Below are positions 45,652 through 55,593 of a stretch of DNA of 64,000 bases, one piece after another. A program made the position numbers and the translations under genes. The notes under the pieces were generated by a model that was not told the origin of the DNA, did not search any database, and saw only the letters and a program-made list of their open reading frames with translations. Origin of the DNA: Pseudorhizobium banfieldiae (lineage in GTDB: Bacteria; Pseudomonadota; Alphaproteobacteria; Rhizobiales; Rhizobiaceae). Location: assembly GCF_000967425.1 (NCBI RefSeq), contig NZ_FO082820.1:1116001-1180000 (forward strand), given 5' to 3'. Positions within the stretch are counted from its first letter, which is position 1. The number at the start of each line of letters is the position of its first letter.

Positions 45652-46329
45652 TCAGAGCCCGCCGGAGATCAGCGTCTGTTCCGCAAGCGCCGTGGCAGCG
45701 CCCGGCGTCGTCACAGCGCGCCTATCCTCCATCCGCACCTTGCCCTCCGCCACCAACTTCAGCGCCAGCGGATAGAGTTGATGCTCTACCGTCAGGATGC
45801 GCGTGGCGAGCGTCTCGGCCGTATCCTGGGCCAGCACCGGAACGGCCGCCTGTGCAATAATCGGTCCCTCGTCCATTCCCTCGGTCACGTAATGCACGGT
45901 GCAGCCGGCGATCTTCATGCCTGCGTCAATGGCGCGCTGGTGGGTGTGTAGGCCGGGAAAGAGCGGTAGCAGGGAAGGGTGGATGTTGAGGATATTCCCT
46001 TCGTGCCGGCGGGTGAAGTCGGCGGAGAGGAGCCGCATGTAGCCGGCAAGGCAGATGATGTCAGGACCGATCTCGGCGAGCGCTGCGAGGATTGCCTCTT
46101 CATGCTCAGCCTTGCTCGCGAACGCCTTCCTCTCGAAGACCTTCGTCGGGATCCCGAGCGCCTCGGCCTTTGCCAAGCCGTCGGCGGAAGTTTTGTCGGA
46201 GATGACGCAGGTGATCTCTGCCGGCCACTCCGGCGCCTCGCAGGCCTTCGCCAGCGTCAGCATGTTTGAGCCGCCGCCAGAGATGAAGACGACGACGCGT
46301 TTCCGGCTGTGGCTCTCGGCCGGGGTCAT
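45652..46329 (-). CDS. purN: Phosphoribosylglycinamide formyltransferase PurN
   Basis: Third step of purine synthesis, formylating GAR with 10-formyltetrahydrofolate. 225 residues. [19 protein letters not shown] (phosphoribosyl site), [15 protein letters not shown], and [54 protein letters not shown] contain the catalytic Asn, His and Asp. N-terminal [11 protein letters not shown] is a short extension. The ATG overlaps the purM stop (ATGA). Confidence 0.97.
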   Translation of the reverse strand: MTPAESHSRKRVVVFISGGGSNMLTLAKACEAPEWPAEITCVISDKTSADGLAKAEALGIPTKVFERKAFASKAEHEEAILAALAEIGPDIICLAGYMRLLSADFTRRHEGNILNIHPSLLPLFPGLHTHQRAIDAGMKIAGCTVHYVTEGMDEGPIIAQAAVPVLAQDTAETLATRILTVEHQLYPLALKLVAEGKVRMEDRRAVTTPGAATALAEQTLISGGL

Positions 46330-47399
46330 AGGGCAAGCGTGCCCTGGTAGATGACACCGGGTCCACCTTCCGCACGAGACACCATCCGGCCGAGCGGCAC
46401 CACGACCTCGCCCTCTGCGGACAGGACGTCGGTAACGGCCTGGGCATTCTCGGCAGCCACCACGACGATCATGCCGATGCCGCAGTTGAAGGTTCGCAGC
46501 ATTTCTTTCGCCTCGACGCCGCCCGTTTTTGCGAGCCAGGAGAAGACGGGCGTTACAGGGATTGAGTCGAGATCGACTTCCGCTGCAAGGTTGGCCGGCA
46601 GCACGCGCGGAATGTTTTCAGGGAAGCCGCCGCCGGTAATGTGCGCCAGTGCTTTGATCGCGCCCGTCTCGCGGATTGCCCTGAGCAGCGGCTTGACATA
46701 GATGCGCGTCGGCGTCAGCAGCGCCTCGCCGAGCTTCTTGCCGTCCGCGAACGGTGCGGCGTCTTCCCAGCCGAGCTTTGACACCGAGACGATCTTGCGC
46801 ACCAGCGAAAAGCCGTTCGAATGGACACCGGATGAGGTCAGCCCAAGGATGAGGTCGCCGTCTGCGATATCGCCGACCGGCAACAACTGGCCACGCTCGG
46901 CCGCACCGACGGCAAATCCGGCCAGGTCGTAGTCGCCGCCGGCATACATGCCGGGCATTTCCGCCGTCTCGCCGCCGATCAGCGCGCACCCTGCCTGCCG
47001 GCAACCTTCGGCGATGCCGTGGACGATCGCCGCACCCTGGTCCGGATCGAGTTTGCCGGTGGCAAAATAGTCGAGGAAGAAAAGCGGCTCGGCACCCTGC
47101 ACGACAAGATCGTTGACGCACATGGCGACGAGGTCGATTCCAACAGTGTCGTGGTGGTCGGCATCGATGGCGATCTTGAGCTTGGTTCCGACACCGTCAT
47201 TGGCGGCGACCAGAACGGGGTCGATGAAGCCGGCGGCACGCAGATCGAACAGGCCACCGAAGCCGCCGATCTCGCCGTCTGCGCCGGGCCGGCGGGTCGA
47301 ACGGACGGCCGGCTTGATCTTCTCGACCATCAGGTTTCCGGCATCGATATCGACCCCGGCATCGCTATAGGTGAGGCCGTTCCTGCCTGTCTCGCTCAT
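46326..47399 (-). CDS. purM: Phosphoribosylformylglycinamidine cyclo-ligase PurM
   Basis: Fifth step of purine synthesis (FGAM to AIR). 357 residues from ATG 47399 ([30 protein letters not shown]). Motifs: [54 protein letters not shown] and [27 protein letters not shown], plus [16 protein letters not shown] much longer frame continues upstream to 48692 but only mirrors perM on the other strand. Operon purM-purN; divergent from perM. Confidence 0.97.
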   Translation of the reverse strand: MSETGRNGLTYSDAGVDIDAGNLMVEKIKPAVRSTRRPGADGEIGGFGGLFDLRAAGFIDPVLVAANDGVGTKLKIAIDADHHDTVGIDLVAMCVNDLVVQGAEPLFFLDYFATGKLDPDQGAAIVHGIAEGCRQAGCALIGGETAEMPGMYAGGDYDLAGFAVGAAERGQLLPVGDIADGDLILGLTSSGVHSNGFSLVRKIVSVSKLGWEDAAPFADGKKLGEALLTPTRIYVKPLLRAIRETGAIKALAHITGGGFPENIPRVLPANLAAEVDLDSIPVTPVFSWLAKTGGVEAKEMLRTFNCGIGMIVVVAAENAQAVTDVLSAEGEVVVPLGRMVSRAEGGPGVIYQGTLAL

Positions 47400-47573
47400 C
47401 GCCTGTCTCCGCTCGCTAAGCTTCGAGGGCCATTGCACGGGTTGCGGGCTTATGCAAGCACTTCGCCAGCCTTGGCAGGGGATAGCGGGTAAGGGAGGTC
47501 GATGGACTTGACCGTCGACGCGGCGCCAGCCTATCGGTGTCCAGACTGCGGCCAACCACCGGGGAAGACGGCG

Positions 47574-48713
47574 ATGCCCTACCACATCAGCGGAGCGAGC
47601 CTGCGCCGTCACATCCTCTTCTGGTTGGCGGCGCTGATCGTGTTCATTGTCTTCCTGTGGGCGTTTCGCTCGATCCTGCTGCCCTTCGTGGCCGGCATGG
47701 CGCTTGCCTATTTCCTCGACCCCGTCGCCGACTGGCTGGAGCGGCGCGGCTTGAGCCGGATGATGGCAAGCGTCGTGATCCTTATCTGCTTCGTCCTTGT
47801 CTTCGTTCTGTCGCTGATGATCATCATTCCCGTGATCGTCAGCCAGTTGAACGAATTCGCCGCGGCACTTCCAGCCTATGTCACCCGCCTGCAGGAGCTG
47901 ATCGCCACCCCCGACGCCTTCCTTCCAGACTGGCTGAGCACGCAGATCGAGACGGCCAAGCAGAACTTCTCCAACGTGATGTCGGAAGGGGCGGGCTTCA
48001 TTACCGGCCTGCTTCGCCAGATATGGGCTTCGGGCAAAACGTTGCTCGACGTCGTCTCGCTGCTGGTCGTCACGCCGGTCGTGGCCTTCTATATCCTGCT
48101 CGACTGGGACAAGATGATTGCCAGGGTCGACAGCTGGGTTCCAAGAGATCAGGTTGTTACGGTCCGTCGGCTCGCGCTCGACATGGACAATGCCATCGCC
48201 GGCTTCGTTCGCGGGCAGGGCTCCATCTGCCTCATCCTTGGGGCCTTCTATGCCATCGGCTTGTCCCTGATCGGGCTCAATTTCGGACTGCTCATCGGCT
48301 TCGCGGCAGGGCTGATCAGTTTCATCCCTTATATCGGTTCGTTCGTAGGGCTGCTTCTCTCCGTGGGGGTAGCACTGGTTCAGTTCTGGCCCGATTACAC
48401 CTGGATCATAGCGACGGCAGCCGTTTTCTTCGCGGGTCAGTTCATCGAGGGCAACATCCTGCAGCCGAAGCTGATGGGCTCGCGGATCGGCGTCCACCCC
48501 GTGTGGCTCATGTTCGCCCTGTTTGCGTTCGGCCTCATCTTCGGCTTTGTCGGCCTCCTGATTGCCGTACCCGCCGCCGCTGTGGTCGGCGTGCTTGTCC
48601 GCTTTGCGCTGTCGCGGTATCTTGAGAGCGACCTCTACTATGGCCGCAGGGCCGCGCTTCCTTGGCAGGAGCCGCCGCAGGTACTGGAGCATTCCCGGGA
48701 CAGCAATGATTGA
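47574..48713 (+). CDS. AI-2E family transporter (PerM-like)
   Basis: Polytopic membrane protein of the AI-2 exporter/PerM superfamily, 379 residues from ATG 47574 with GGGGAAG ribosome site. Helix pairs: [70 protein letters not shown]; and the C-terminal [26 protein letters not shown] and [20 protein letters not shown]. The motif [38 protein letters not shown] is diagnostic. Some relatives are Na+/H+ antiporters or autoinducer-2 exporters. It overlaps hdaA by eight bases. Confidence 0.93.
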   Translation: MPYHISGASLRRHILFWLAALIVFIVFLWAFRSILLPFVAGMALAYFLDPVADWLERRGLSRMMASVVILICFVLVFVLSLMIIIPVIVSQLNEFAAALPAYVTRLQELIATPDAFLPDWLSTQIETAKQNFSNVMSEGAGFITGLLRQIWASGKTLLDVVSLLVVTPVVAFYILLDWDKMIARVDSWVPRDQVVTVRRLALDMDNAIAGFVRGQGSICLILGAFYAIGLSLIGLNFGLLIGFAAGLISFIPYIGSFVGLLLSVGVALVQFWPDYTWIIATAAVFFAGQFIEGNILQPKLMGSRIGVHPVWLMFALFAFGLIFGFVGLLIAVPAAAVVGVLVRFALSRYLESDLYYGRRAALPWQEPPQVLEHSRDSND

Positions 48714-49413
48714 TCAGACCGAGAAAGACCGGCGCCGCCATGAGCAGCTGCCGCTTTCCTTCCCCTATGATGCCGCCACCGGGCGGGACGACCTGCTGGT
48801 CTCCGAACGTCTGAGCGCGGCCGTCTCAATCATCGATGCCTGGCCCAACTGGCCGTCACCCGTCGTCATTCTGGCGGGACCCGTCGGTTCCGGCAAGTCG
48901 CACCTCGCGGCCATCTGGAGGGAAAAGAGTGGTGCGACACCCATTCATCCACAGGCGGGTTCTGGATCGTCGGCCGCGGCCGCCCACGGCCCTGTGCTGT
49001 TCGAGGATGCCGAACGGCAGGGCTTCGATGACGCGGAATTGTTCCATGTCATCAACAGCGTGCGCGAGAACGGCCACAGCCTGCTCATTACCTCGCGCCT
49101 CTGGCCCATGTCCTGGCCCGTGACGCTTCCCGACCTGCGTTCGCGCCTCAAGGCGGCAACGGTGGTGGAAATCGGCGAGCCGGACGAGGAGCTGCTTGCG
49201 CAGGTGATCGTCAAGCTCTTCGCCGACCGGCAGCTTTACATTGATGACAAGCTTGTCGGCTATATCGTTACCCGGATGGAACGCTCGCTGGCTGCTGCAC
49301 AGACGATCGTCGATCGGCTCGATCGCCTGGCACTTGGTCGCGGGACGCGGATCACGCGGCAACTCGCGGCAGAAGTGCTGAACGAGGTCGGAAATACTGT
49401 CGAGGATGATTGA
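48706..49413 (+). CDS. hdaA: DnaA-inactivating regulator HdaA (Hda homologue)
   Basis: AAA+ protein related to DnaA domain III that, bound to the DNA-loaded beta clamp, stimulates ATP hydrolysis by DnaA and prevents re-initiation. 235 residues from ATG 48706. A clamp-binding motif QLPLSF lies at residues 14-19. Walker A GPVGSGKS at 58-65 and a Walker-B-like VLFEDAE near 97 follow, then sensor LLITSRLWP and box VI/VII-like [24 protein letters not shown]. It lacks a DNA-binding domain IV. In operon after perM; the stop abuts a Pho-box-like array before ppk. Confidence 0.92.
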   Translation: MIDQTEKDRRRHEQLPLSFPYDAATGRDDLLVSERLSAAVSIIDAWPNWPSPVVILAGPVGSGKSHLAAIWREKSGATPIHPQAGSGSSAAAAHGPVLFEDAERQGFDDAELFHVINSVRENGHSLLITSRLWPMSWPVTLPDLRSRLKAATVVEIGEPDEELLAQVIVKLFADRQLYIDDKLVGYIVTRMERSLAAAQTIVDRLDRLALGRGTRITRQLAAEVLNEVGNTVEDD

Positions 49414-49442
49414 CTGTCATAGTTCCGTCGCCAAACTGTAAT
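49414..49442 (+). promoter_or_regulatory. Pho-box-like array upstream of ppk
   Basis: Three 7-mers spaced by 4 bases: CTGTCAT (49414-49420), CCGTCGC (49425-49431), CTGTAAT (49436-49442). The PhoB consensus is direct CTGTCAT repeats with 11-bp period; the first unit is perfect, the third has one mismatch, the middle keeps C-GTC. It begins on the base after the hdaA stop, 60 to 32 bases before the ppk start. In rhizobia ppk is known as a PhoB-regulated gene, which supports the call. Confidence 0.65.
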
Positions 49443-49473
49443 ATCGGCCGGAGAATAACTTGGGGGCGATGGA

Positions 49474-51660
49474 ATGGACGTGACGACGGAACCGCATGGG
49501 CAGGAAGGGATGGCACCTGTCACCGAGGATCTGCTCCAGAGTCCCGATCGCTTCATCAACCGCGAGTTTTCCTGGCTGCAGTTCAATCGTCGCGTTCTCG
49601 AAGAGACGCTGAACACCGCCCATCCTTTGCTGGAGCGGGTGCGTTTCCTGTCCATCTCGGCAGCCAACCTCGACGAATTCTTCATGGTCCGCGTGGCCGG
49701 CCTCGAGGGCCAGGTGCGCCAGGGTATCGTCATCCGCAGCCCCGACGGCAAGACGCCGGCCGAACAGCTGGACGCCATCCTGCAGGAGATCGACAACCTG
49801 CAGATGGAACAGCAGGCCTCTCTCGCCGTCCTGCAGCAGTACCTCGCTCGCGAGGACATCCTGATCGTTCGACCGGCCGCGCTCTCCGGTGACGACCGCA
49901 CCTGGCTGGCCAATGCCTTCGATGACGAACTCTTCCCGGTGCTGACGCCGCTGTCCATCGACCCTGCCCATCCGTTCCCGTTCATTCCGAACCTCGGTTT
50001 CTCGATCGCGCTGCAGCTTGAAAGCCTGCACGGCCGCGAGCCTATGACCGGGCTGCTCCGCCTTCCACCGACGCTTGACCGCTTCATCCGCCTGCCCGAC
50101 GAGGGAGCGGCCATCCGCTACATCACCCTCGAAGACGTCGTCGGGATGTTTACGAACCGCCTCTTCCCCGGCTACGTGGTGAAGGGCGCGGGTACGTTCC
50201 GCATCATCCGCGACAGCGATATCGAGGTGGAGGAAGAGGCCGAGGACCTCGTCCGCTTCTTCGAGACGGCCCTGAAGCGCCGCCGCCGCGGCAAGGTTAT
50301 CCGGATCGAGACGGATTCCGAAATGCCGCCTGAACTGCGCCAGTTCGTGGTGCAGGAGCTTGGCGTTCCGGACAATCGTATTGCGGTTCTTCCGGGGCTG
50401 TTGGCCCTCAATACGCTTTCGGAAATCACCAAGGCTCCGCGCGACGACCTGCGCTTCGAGCCGTTCAATCCGCGCTTTCCGGAACGCGTGCGCGAGCATG
50501 CCGGTGACTGCCTTGCCGCCATCCGCGAGAAGGACATGGTCGTCCACCATCCCTACGAGAGCTTCGATGTGGTCGTGCAGTTTCTGCTGCAGGCGGCGCG
50601 CGATCCGGATGTGCTGGCCATCAAGCAGACGCTCTACCGCACATCCAACGACAGCCCGATCGTCCGGGCGCTGATCGATGCCGCGGAGGCCGGCAAGTCC
50701 GTGACCGCACTTGTGGAACTCAAGGCCCGGTTCGACGAGGAAGCGAATATCCGCTGGGCACGCGATCTGGAGCGCGCGGGCGTTCAGGTTGTCTTCGGCT
50801 TCATCGAGCTGAAGACGCACGCCAAGATGTCCATGGTCGTTCGCCGCGAGGACGGCAAGCTCCGGACATATTGCCACCTGGGCACCGGCAACTACCATCC
50901 CGTCACGGCGAAGATCTACACCGATCTATCCTTCTTCACCTGCAATCCGAAGATTGCCCACGACATGGCGAATGTCTTCAACTTCATCACCGGCTATGGC
51001 GAGCCGGAAGACAGCATGAAGTTGGCGGTCTCGCCCTATACGCTGCGCCCGCGCATCCTTCGCCACATCGAGGAGGAGATCGTCCACGCACAGAACGGCG
51101 CGCCGGCGGCGATCTGGATGAAGATGAATTCGCTGGTCGATCCGGAGATCATTGACGCACTCTATCGGGCGAGCGCCGCCGGCGTGGATGTCGACCTCGT
51201 CGTCCGCGGCATCTGCTGCCTGCGCCCGCAGGTGCCGGGTCTTTCCGACAATATCCGGGTGAAGTCGATCGTCGGCCGCTTCCTGGAGCACAGCCGCATC
51301 TTCTGCTTCGGCAACGGCTACGGTCTGCCGTCCGACAAGGCGCTCGTCTACATCGGCTCCGCTGATATGATGCCGCGCAATCTCGACCGCCGGGTGGAGA
51401 CGCTCGTACCGCTCCTGAACCCGACCGTCCACGAGCAGGTGCTCTCGCAGATCATGCTCGGCAACCTGATTGACAACCAGCAGAGCTACGAGATATTGCC
51501 CGACGGCACGTCCAGGCGCATCGAAGTGCGTCCGGGCGAGGAACCTTTTAACGCGCAACAGTATTTCATGACCAATCCGAGCCTTTCCGGTCGTGGTGAA
51601 GCTCTCAATTCAAGTGCTCCGAAACTGATTGCCGGCCTGATGTCCGGGCGCAGGAACTAA
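49474..51660 (+). CDS. ppk: Polyphosphate kinase PPK1
   Basis: Reversibly makes polyphosphate from ATP. 728 residues. The N-terminal domain starts near residue 25 with [19 protein letters not shown]; the head domain follows; the C-terminal PLD-like catalytic halves contain [16 protein letters not shown], and the phospho-histidine segment [20 protein letters not shown] (His about 468 and 475). The second half includes [43 protein letters not shown] and [13 protein letters not shown]. Length is typical. Preceded by a Pho-box-like array; ppx follows 17 bases downstream. Confidence 0.97.
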   Translation: MDVTTEPHGQEGMAPVTEDLLQSPDRFINREFSWLQFNRRVLEETLNTAHPLLERVRFLSISAANLDEFFMVRVAGLEGQVRQGIVIRSPDGKTPAEQLDAILQEIDNLQMEQQASLAVLQQYLAREDILIVRPAALSGDDRTWLANAFDDELFPVLTPLSIDPAHPFPFIPNLGFSIALQLESLHGREPMTGLLRLPPTLDRFIRLPDEGAAIRYITLEDVVGMFTNRLFPGYVVKGAGTFRIIRDSDIEVEEEAEDLVRFFETALKRRRRGKVIRIETDSEMPPELRQFVVQELGVPDNRIAVLPGLLALNTLSEITKAPRDDLRFEPFNPRFPERVREHAGDCLAAIREKDMVVHHPYESFDVVVQFLLQAARDPDVLAIKQTLYRTSNDSPIVRALIDAAEAGKSVTALVELKARFDEEANIRWARDLERAGVQVVFGFIELKTHAKMSMVVRREDGKLRTYCHLGTGNYHPVTAKIYTDLSFFTCNPKIAHDMANVFNFITGYGEPEDSMKLAVSPYTLRPRILRHIEEEIVHAQNGAPAAIWMKMNSLVDPEIIDALYRASAAGVDVDLVVRGICCLRPQVPGLSDNIRVKSIVGRFLEHSRIFCFGNGYGLPSDKALVYIGSADMMPRNLDRRVETLVPLLNPTVHEQVLSQIMLGNLIDNQQSYEILPDGTSRRIEVRPGEEPFNAQQYFMTNPSLSGRGEALNSSAPKLIAGLMSGRRN

Positions 51661-51677
51661 GCCGAGAAAAAGGCCGT

Positions 51678-53195
51678 ATGGTAAGATCTGAAGCGCAGGG
51701 CCGGCTGCCGGGCATCGCTCCCGTCTCCGTCGTCGACATCGGCTCCAACTCCGTACGCATCGTGATCTACGAGGGTTTGTCGCGCTCGCCGGCGATGCTG
51801 TTCAACGAGAAGGTCCTGTGCGGGCTCGGCAAGGGCCTTGCCTCCACCGGCCGCATGGATCCGACAGCAGTCGAGAGAGCACTGGCGGCGCTGCGGCGGT
51901 TCCGGGCACTTTCCGAGCAGGCCCGCGCCACGCACATCTATCCCCTTGCGACAGCCGCGGCACGGGAGGCGTCGAACGGTGACAAATTCATCCGCGATGC
52001 CGAGGAAATCCTCGGCTGCAGGATCCAGGTGCTGACGGGCGAGGAAGAGGCCCTCTATTCCGCCTACGGCGTCATCAGCGGCTTCCATGATCCGGATGGC
52101 ATTGCCGGCGACCTCGGCGGCGGCTCGCTCGAGCTCATCGATATCCGCGGTGAGCAGGTTGGCCGTGGAATCACCCTTCCTCTCGGCGGCCTGCGGCTCT
52201 CCGAAACCTCCGGCCAGTCGATCGACAAAGCAAGATCGATCGCCGCCGAGAATGTCGCGCGGGCGTCCTTCCTGAAGAAGGGGGAGGGACGGACCTTCTA
52301 TGCCGTAGGCGGCACCTGGCGAAACATTGCCAAGCTGCACATGGAAATGACCGGGTATCCGTTGCACATGATGCAGGGCTACGAGGTCAGCTACGAGGAG
52401 ATGGCCTCCTTCCTTGATACGGTGGTGTCCGGCGACAGCAAGCATCCGTCCTGGCAGGCCGTCTCGAAAAACCGCCGCGCCCTGCTGCCTTTCGGCGCCG
52501 TTGCCATGCAGGAGGTCCTGCGGGTGATGAAGCCTGGCCGCATCCTCTTCTCCGCCCAGGGCGTGCGCGAAGGCTATCTCTATTCGCTGCTCTCGGAGGA
52601 GGAGAAGGCCTCCGACCCTCTGCTGGTCGCCGCCGACCAACTGGCAATCCTGCGCGCCCGCTCACCCGAACATGCGCGTGAACTCGCGGCCTGGACGGGG
52701 CGGATGGTCTCGCTCTTCGGCATCGAAGAGACCGAGCAGGAGAGCCGCTACCGACAGGCTGCCTGCCTGCTCGCCGATATCAGCTGGCGCGCCCATCCGG
52801 ATTATCGCGGGCCGCAGGCGCTGAACCTCATTGCCCATTCGTCATTGGTCGGCATCACCCATCCGGGTCGGGCCTATCTTGCGCTTGCCAACTATCACCG
52901 CTTCGAGGGGCTGCAGGATGATGGCGCCTCCGAGCCTCTGGCGGCCATTGCCGGCCCACGCCTGCAGGATCTCGCCAAGCTCCTCGGGGGCATGCTGCGG
53001 GTCGTCTACCTCTTCTCCGCCTCCATGCCCGGCATCGTCAACAGCCTGTCCTTCCGACCTTCGTCGTCGCCCGACCTCGACCTCGAGTTCGTGGTCCCGC
53101 CCGAGCACGCGAACTTCGCCGGCGAGCGTCTCGACGGCCGCCTGCAGCAGCTCGCAAAGCTCACGGGCAAGCGGCTGGCCTTCCGGTTCGAATAG
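51678..53195 (+). CDS. ppx: Exopolyphosphatase (Ppx/GppA family)
   Basis: Hydrolyses polyphosphate from the ends, or pppGpp, using the ASKHA fold. 505 residues: VSVVDIGSNSVRIVIYEGLSRSPAMLFNEKVLCGLGKGL (phosphate-1 motif), YPLATAAAREASNG, the conserved catalytic Glu segment VLTGEEEALYSAYGVI, and GIAGDLGGGSLELIDI. The C-terminal extension (from about 320) has HD-like features (HPDYRGPQALNLIAHSSLVGITHPGRAYLALANYHR). The ppk-ppx pairing sets polyphosphate turnover. Confidence 0.95.
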   Translation: MVRSEAQGRLPGIAPVSVVDIGSNSVRIVIYEGLSRSPAMLFNEKVLCGLGKGLASTGRMDPTAVERALAALRRFRALSEQARATHIYPLATAAAREASNGDKFIRDAEEILGCRIQVLTGEEEALYSAYGVISGFHDPDGIAGDLGGGSLELIDIRGEQVGRGITLPLGGLRLSETSGQSIDKARSIAAENVARASFLKKGEGRTFYAVGGTWRNIAKLHMEMTGYPLHMMQGYEVSYEEMASFLDTVVSGDSKHPSWQAVSKNRRALLPFGAVAMQEVLRVMKPGRILFSAQGVREGYLYSLLSEEEKASDPLLVAADQLAILRARSPEHARELAAWTGRMVSLFGIEETEQESRYRQAACLLADISWRAHPDYRGPQALNLIAHSSLVGITHPGRAYLALANYHRFEGLQDDGASEPLAAIAGPRLQDLAKLLGGMLRVVYLFSASMPGIVNSLSFRPSSSPDLDLEFVVPPEHANFAGERLDGRLQQLAKLTGKRLAFRFE

Positions 53196-53356
53196 GCCCG
53201 ACGCGACGGGTAGACCCGCTCGCTAAACCGCGATGTTCTCGGAAAGCTTTCTTCGGACAACGCAAAAAGGTCGTCGGCGTCGCGCTGCGGGCAGTGAAGA
53301 AGATCGCCGACAAGATCACCAGGGGCGCGAAGCTCCACGCCTGAAGGCATGGACGG
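53196..53356. other. Gap between ppx and the DUF2891 gene with a coding-like remnant
   Basis: About 160 bases. The frame from 53270 to the TGA at 53342-53344 reads VVGVALRAVKKIADKITRGAKLHA with strong G/C third-position bias, but has no start codon. The ATG at 53233 lies in a different frame, joined by one shift at the A5GG tract (53264-53270). It might be a decayed small gene or chance. No terminator for ppx is clear. Confidence 0.25.
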
Positions 53357-54361
53357 TTACGCCTCAAGGGCAAGCGTCGCAAAGCTTGCCAACCAGTGCT
53401 CGCCCATGTAGTCGCCGGCGACATGGGGAAGGGCGGCGGCGAGATGTGCCTCGGCAGCCGCAACCATCATCGATCGGCGCGGATCGTCCTCTGGGATCGC
53501 CTTGCCCAGCGCTCGCCAGCACCAGGCGCGGCTGAGGTTGAGGCCGTCAAGATGGGCGATCTTGCCGTCCGACCGGTCGGAGACGCGGGCTGGACTGAAC
53601 AGCGTCTCCGGTTGTCCGGCCTCGATCTGAGGCAGGAAGCGGTCGAACCAGCCAAGGAAGTCGTCTTGCGGCATCAGCCGGCGCATGCATTCGGCTTCGA
53701 CCAGCGCCGAGGAGAGGAAATCGTCGCCGGACGGCTCGCCCCAGGCCGGGCAGTTCTCGTCAGTGCCGTACCAGCGCAATGCCGTCTCGCACAGCAGGCT
53801 GAACAGCGCTCCATTCCCCGTTGCCTCCGCATAATCGGCAGCCAGTCGCAGGGCGAATGCGGTGTTGAAATGCGTCCCGACCCTAACTGGATAGGTGGCA
53901 ATCGGCAAAAAATCCTCGAACCGCGCGACCAAGGCATCCGCCAGCGGCTGGAGCGTATCGAACCAGGCGTGATGCGTGTGCAGGGAGAGTTCCGCTGAAA
54001 GCTTCAGCAGCCAGCCCCAGCCATAGGGCCTTTCGAAGCCGCGGGCCTCCGGCGCGGCCAGATAGGCGCATTCCCCCTCCACATTGTCCGGCGTCAGTTG
54101 CGCGTCGAACAGCGCCCGGATGGCTGGCGCCGCCTCGATCTGCGGAAAGCGCTGCAGGAGATGCGCCAGCATCCAATAGCCGTGCACGCAGGAATGCCAG
54201 TCGAAGCTGCCGTAGAAGATCGGATGCAGCTCTCGCGGCGTGCGCGCATCCTCCGGCCCCGCCAGCACATGCCCCGGCTTGTTCGGATATTCCCGCCGCA
54301 CGTGACCGAGTGCGATAGCCGCAAAACGCTGTGCAATCTCGGCGGTCAGGGCAGGGGACAT
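53357..54361 (-). CDS. DUF2891 family protein
   Basis: 334 residues, no signal peptide or membrane helix, rich in helices with many Trp/His (YPNKPGHVLAGPEDARTPRELHPIFYGSFDWHSCVHGYWMLAHLLQRFP, RPYGWGWLLKLSAELSLH, THFNTAFALRLAADYAEATG). The alternating helical pattern suggests an alpha/alpha toroid like that of glycosidases and epimerases. The family has no established function. It starts three bases after rnd ends, so the two are co-transcribed, but no functional link is known. Confidence 0.9.
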   Translation of the reverse strand: MSPALTAEIAQRFAAIALGHVRREYPNKPGHVLAGPEDARTPRELHPIFYGSFDWHSCVHGYWMLAHLLQRFPQIEAAPAIRALFDAQLTPDNVEGECAYLAAPEARGFERPYGWGWLLKLSAELSLHTHHAWFDTLQPLADALVARFEDFLPIATYPVRVGTHFNTAFALRLAADYAEATGNGALFSLLCETALRWYGTDENCPAWGEPSGDDFLSSALVEAECMRRLMPQDDFLGWFDRFLPQIEAGQPETLFSPARVSDRSDGKIAHLDGLNLSRAWCWRALGKAIPEDDPRRSMMVAAAEAHLAAALPHVAGDYMGEHWLASFATLALEA

Positions 54362-54364
54362 CGC

Positions 54365-55510
54365 CTAGAGCTCCACCGCCTCGACCTTCTTGTCCACGAA
54401 GCGCAGTGCAACGCCGCCGGAGATCAGCTTCAAGGCGGTGTCGCCGAACAGTTCGCGCCGCCAGCCATGCAGCGCAGCCACGTCGGCGCCTTCGCCCTCT
54501 GCGGCGATCTTCTCGAGATCGTCGGAATTGGCGATCACCTTGGCGGCGACACCCTCCTTGTCGGAAATCAGCTTCAGCAGCACCTTGAGAAGTTCGACGG
54601 CAGCACCGGTGCCTTCGGGAGAGCGCGTCGGCTTCGGGGCATGCGGCATCTCTGCCTTCGGCAATGTAAGTGCGGAATTGACCGCTTCGATGACCGCGGT
54701 TCCCGAGGCGGATCGTTCCCAGCCCTTCGGGATCGTCCTCAGCCGCGAGAGCGCGTCCGTATCCTTCGGCTGCTGCTGGGCGATTTCGTAGATCGCATCG
54801 TCCTTCAGAACCCGCGACCGCGGAACGTTTCGGCTGCGCGCTTCCCGCTCGCGCCATGCCGCCACGAACTTGACGATCGCAAGCTCGGTTGGCTTGCGGA
54901 GCCGCGCCTTCAGCCGCAGCCAGGCATCGTCGGGGTGGATGTCGTAGGTATTGGCCGATTCCAGAATCGCCATTTCCTCCGTCAGCCAGCCGGCGCGGCC
55001 CTCCCGTTCCAACTGAGCCTTCAGCGCCGCATAGACGTCGCGCAGATGCGTCACGTCCGCCAATGCATATTCCAGCTGCTTGTCAGAAAGCGGCCGCCGG
55101 CTCCAGTCGGTGAAGCGCGAGGTCTTGTCGATATGAGCGCCGGTGGTGCGCTGCACGAGCTGGTCATAGGAGACACTGTCACCGAAGCCGCAGACCATGG
55201 CCGCGACCTGCGTGTCGAAGATCGGATGCGGCACAAGATTGCCGAGGTGATGGATGATCTCGATATCCTGGCGCGCCGCATGAAAGACCTTAATCACCTT
55301 CCTATCGGCCATCAGCTCGAAGAAAGGCTTGAGGTCGAGACCCTTCGCCAGCGGATCGACGAGAACCTCCATCGTCGGGCTAGCCATCTGGATCAGGCAG
55401 AGCTGCGGCCAGAAGGTGGTCTCGCGCAGGAACTCGGTATCGATGGTGATGAAGTCCGATTGGGCGAGCTTGGCGCAGGCGTCTTCGAGGGCAGCAGTCG
55501 TTTCGATCAT
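54365..55510 (-). CDS. rnd: Ribonuclease D
   Basis: 3'-5' exoribonuclease trimming tRNA and other small RNAs. 381 residues. DEDD exonuclease motifs: FITIDTEFLRETTFWPQLCLIQMA (Exo I with Asp and Glu), VFHAARQDIEIIHHLGN (Exo II), and the late DKQLEYALADVTHLRDVYAAL (Exo III with Tyr/Asp). HRDC-type helical domain follows from about residue 205 (VAAWREREARSRNVPRSRVLKDDAIYEIAQQQPKDTDAL), then a second HRDC-like region. The family and length are standard. Confidence 0.96.
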   Translation of the reverse strand: MIETTAALEDACAKLAQSDFITIDTEFLRETTFWPQLCLIQMASPTMEVLVDPLAKGLDLKPFFELMADRKVIKVFHAARQDIEIIHHLGNLVPHPIFDTQVAAMVCGFGDSVSYDQLVQRTTGAHIDKTSRFTDWSRRPLSDKQLEYALADVTHLRDVYAALKAQLEREGRAGWLTEEMAILESANTYDIHPDDAWLRLKARLRKPTELAIVKFVAAWREREARSRNVPRSRVLKDDAIYEIAQQQPKDTDALSRLRTIPKGWERSASGTAVIEAVNSALTLPKAEMPHAPKPTRSPEGTGAAVELLKVLLKLISDKEGVAAKVIANSDDLEKIAAEGEGADVAALHGWRRELFGDTALKLISGGVALRFVDKKVEAVEL

Positions 55511-55593
55511 CAGGTCCGGTCACAACAATGGAGAGATAAAGGGCTCAGCCTTCCTTCTCCTTCCGACCCGATATGTCAATATAACCCCGCAAA

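Noticed and set aside
47400..48692. A 788-residue minus-strand frame that would extend PurM far upstream
   Set aside because: The extension mirrors perM on the other strand, lacks any PurM-like sequence and is low-complexity (R/E/D/Q-rich), the usual antisense artefact of GC-rich DNA.
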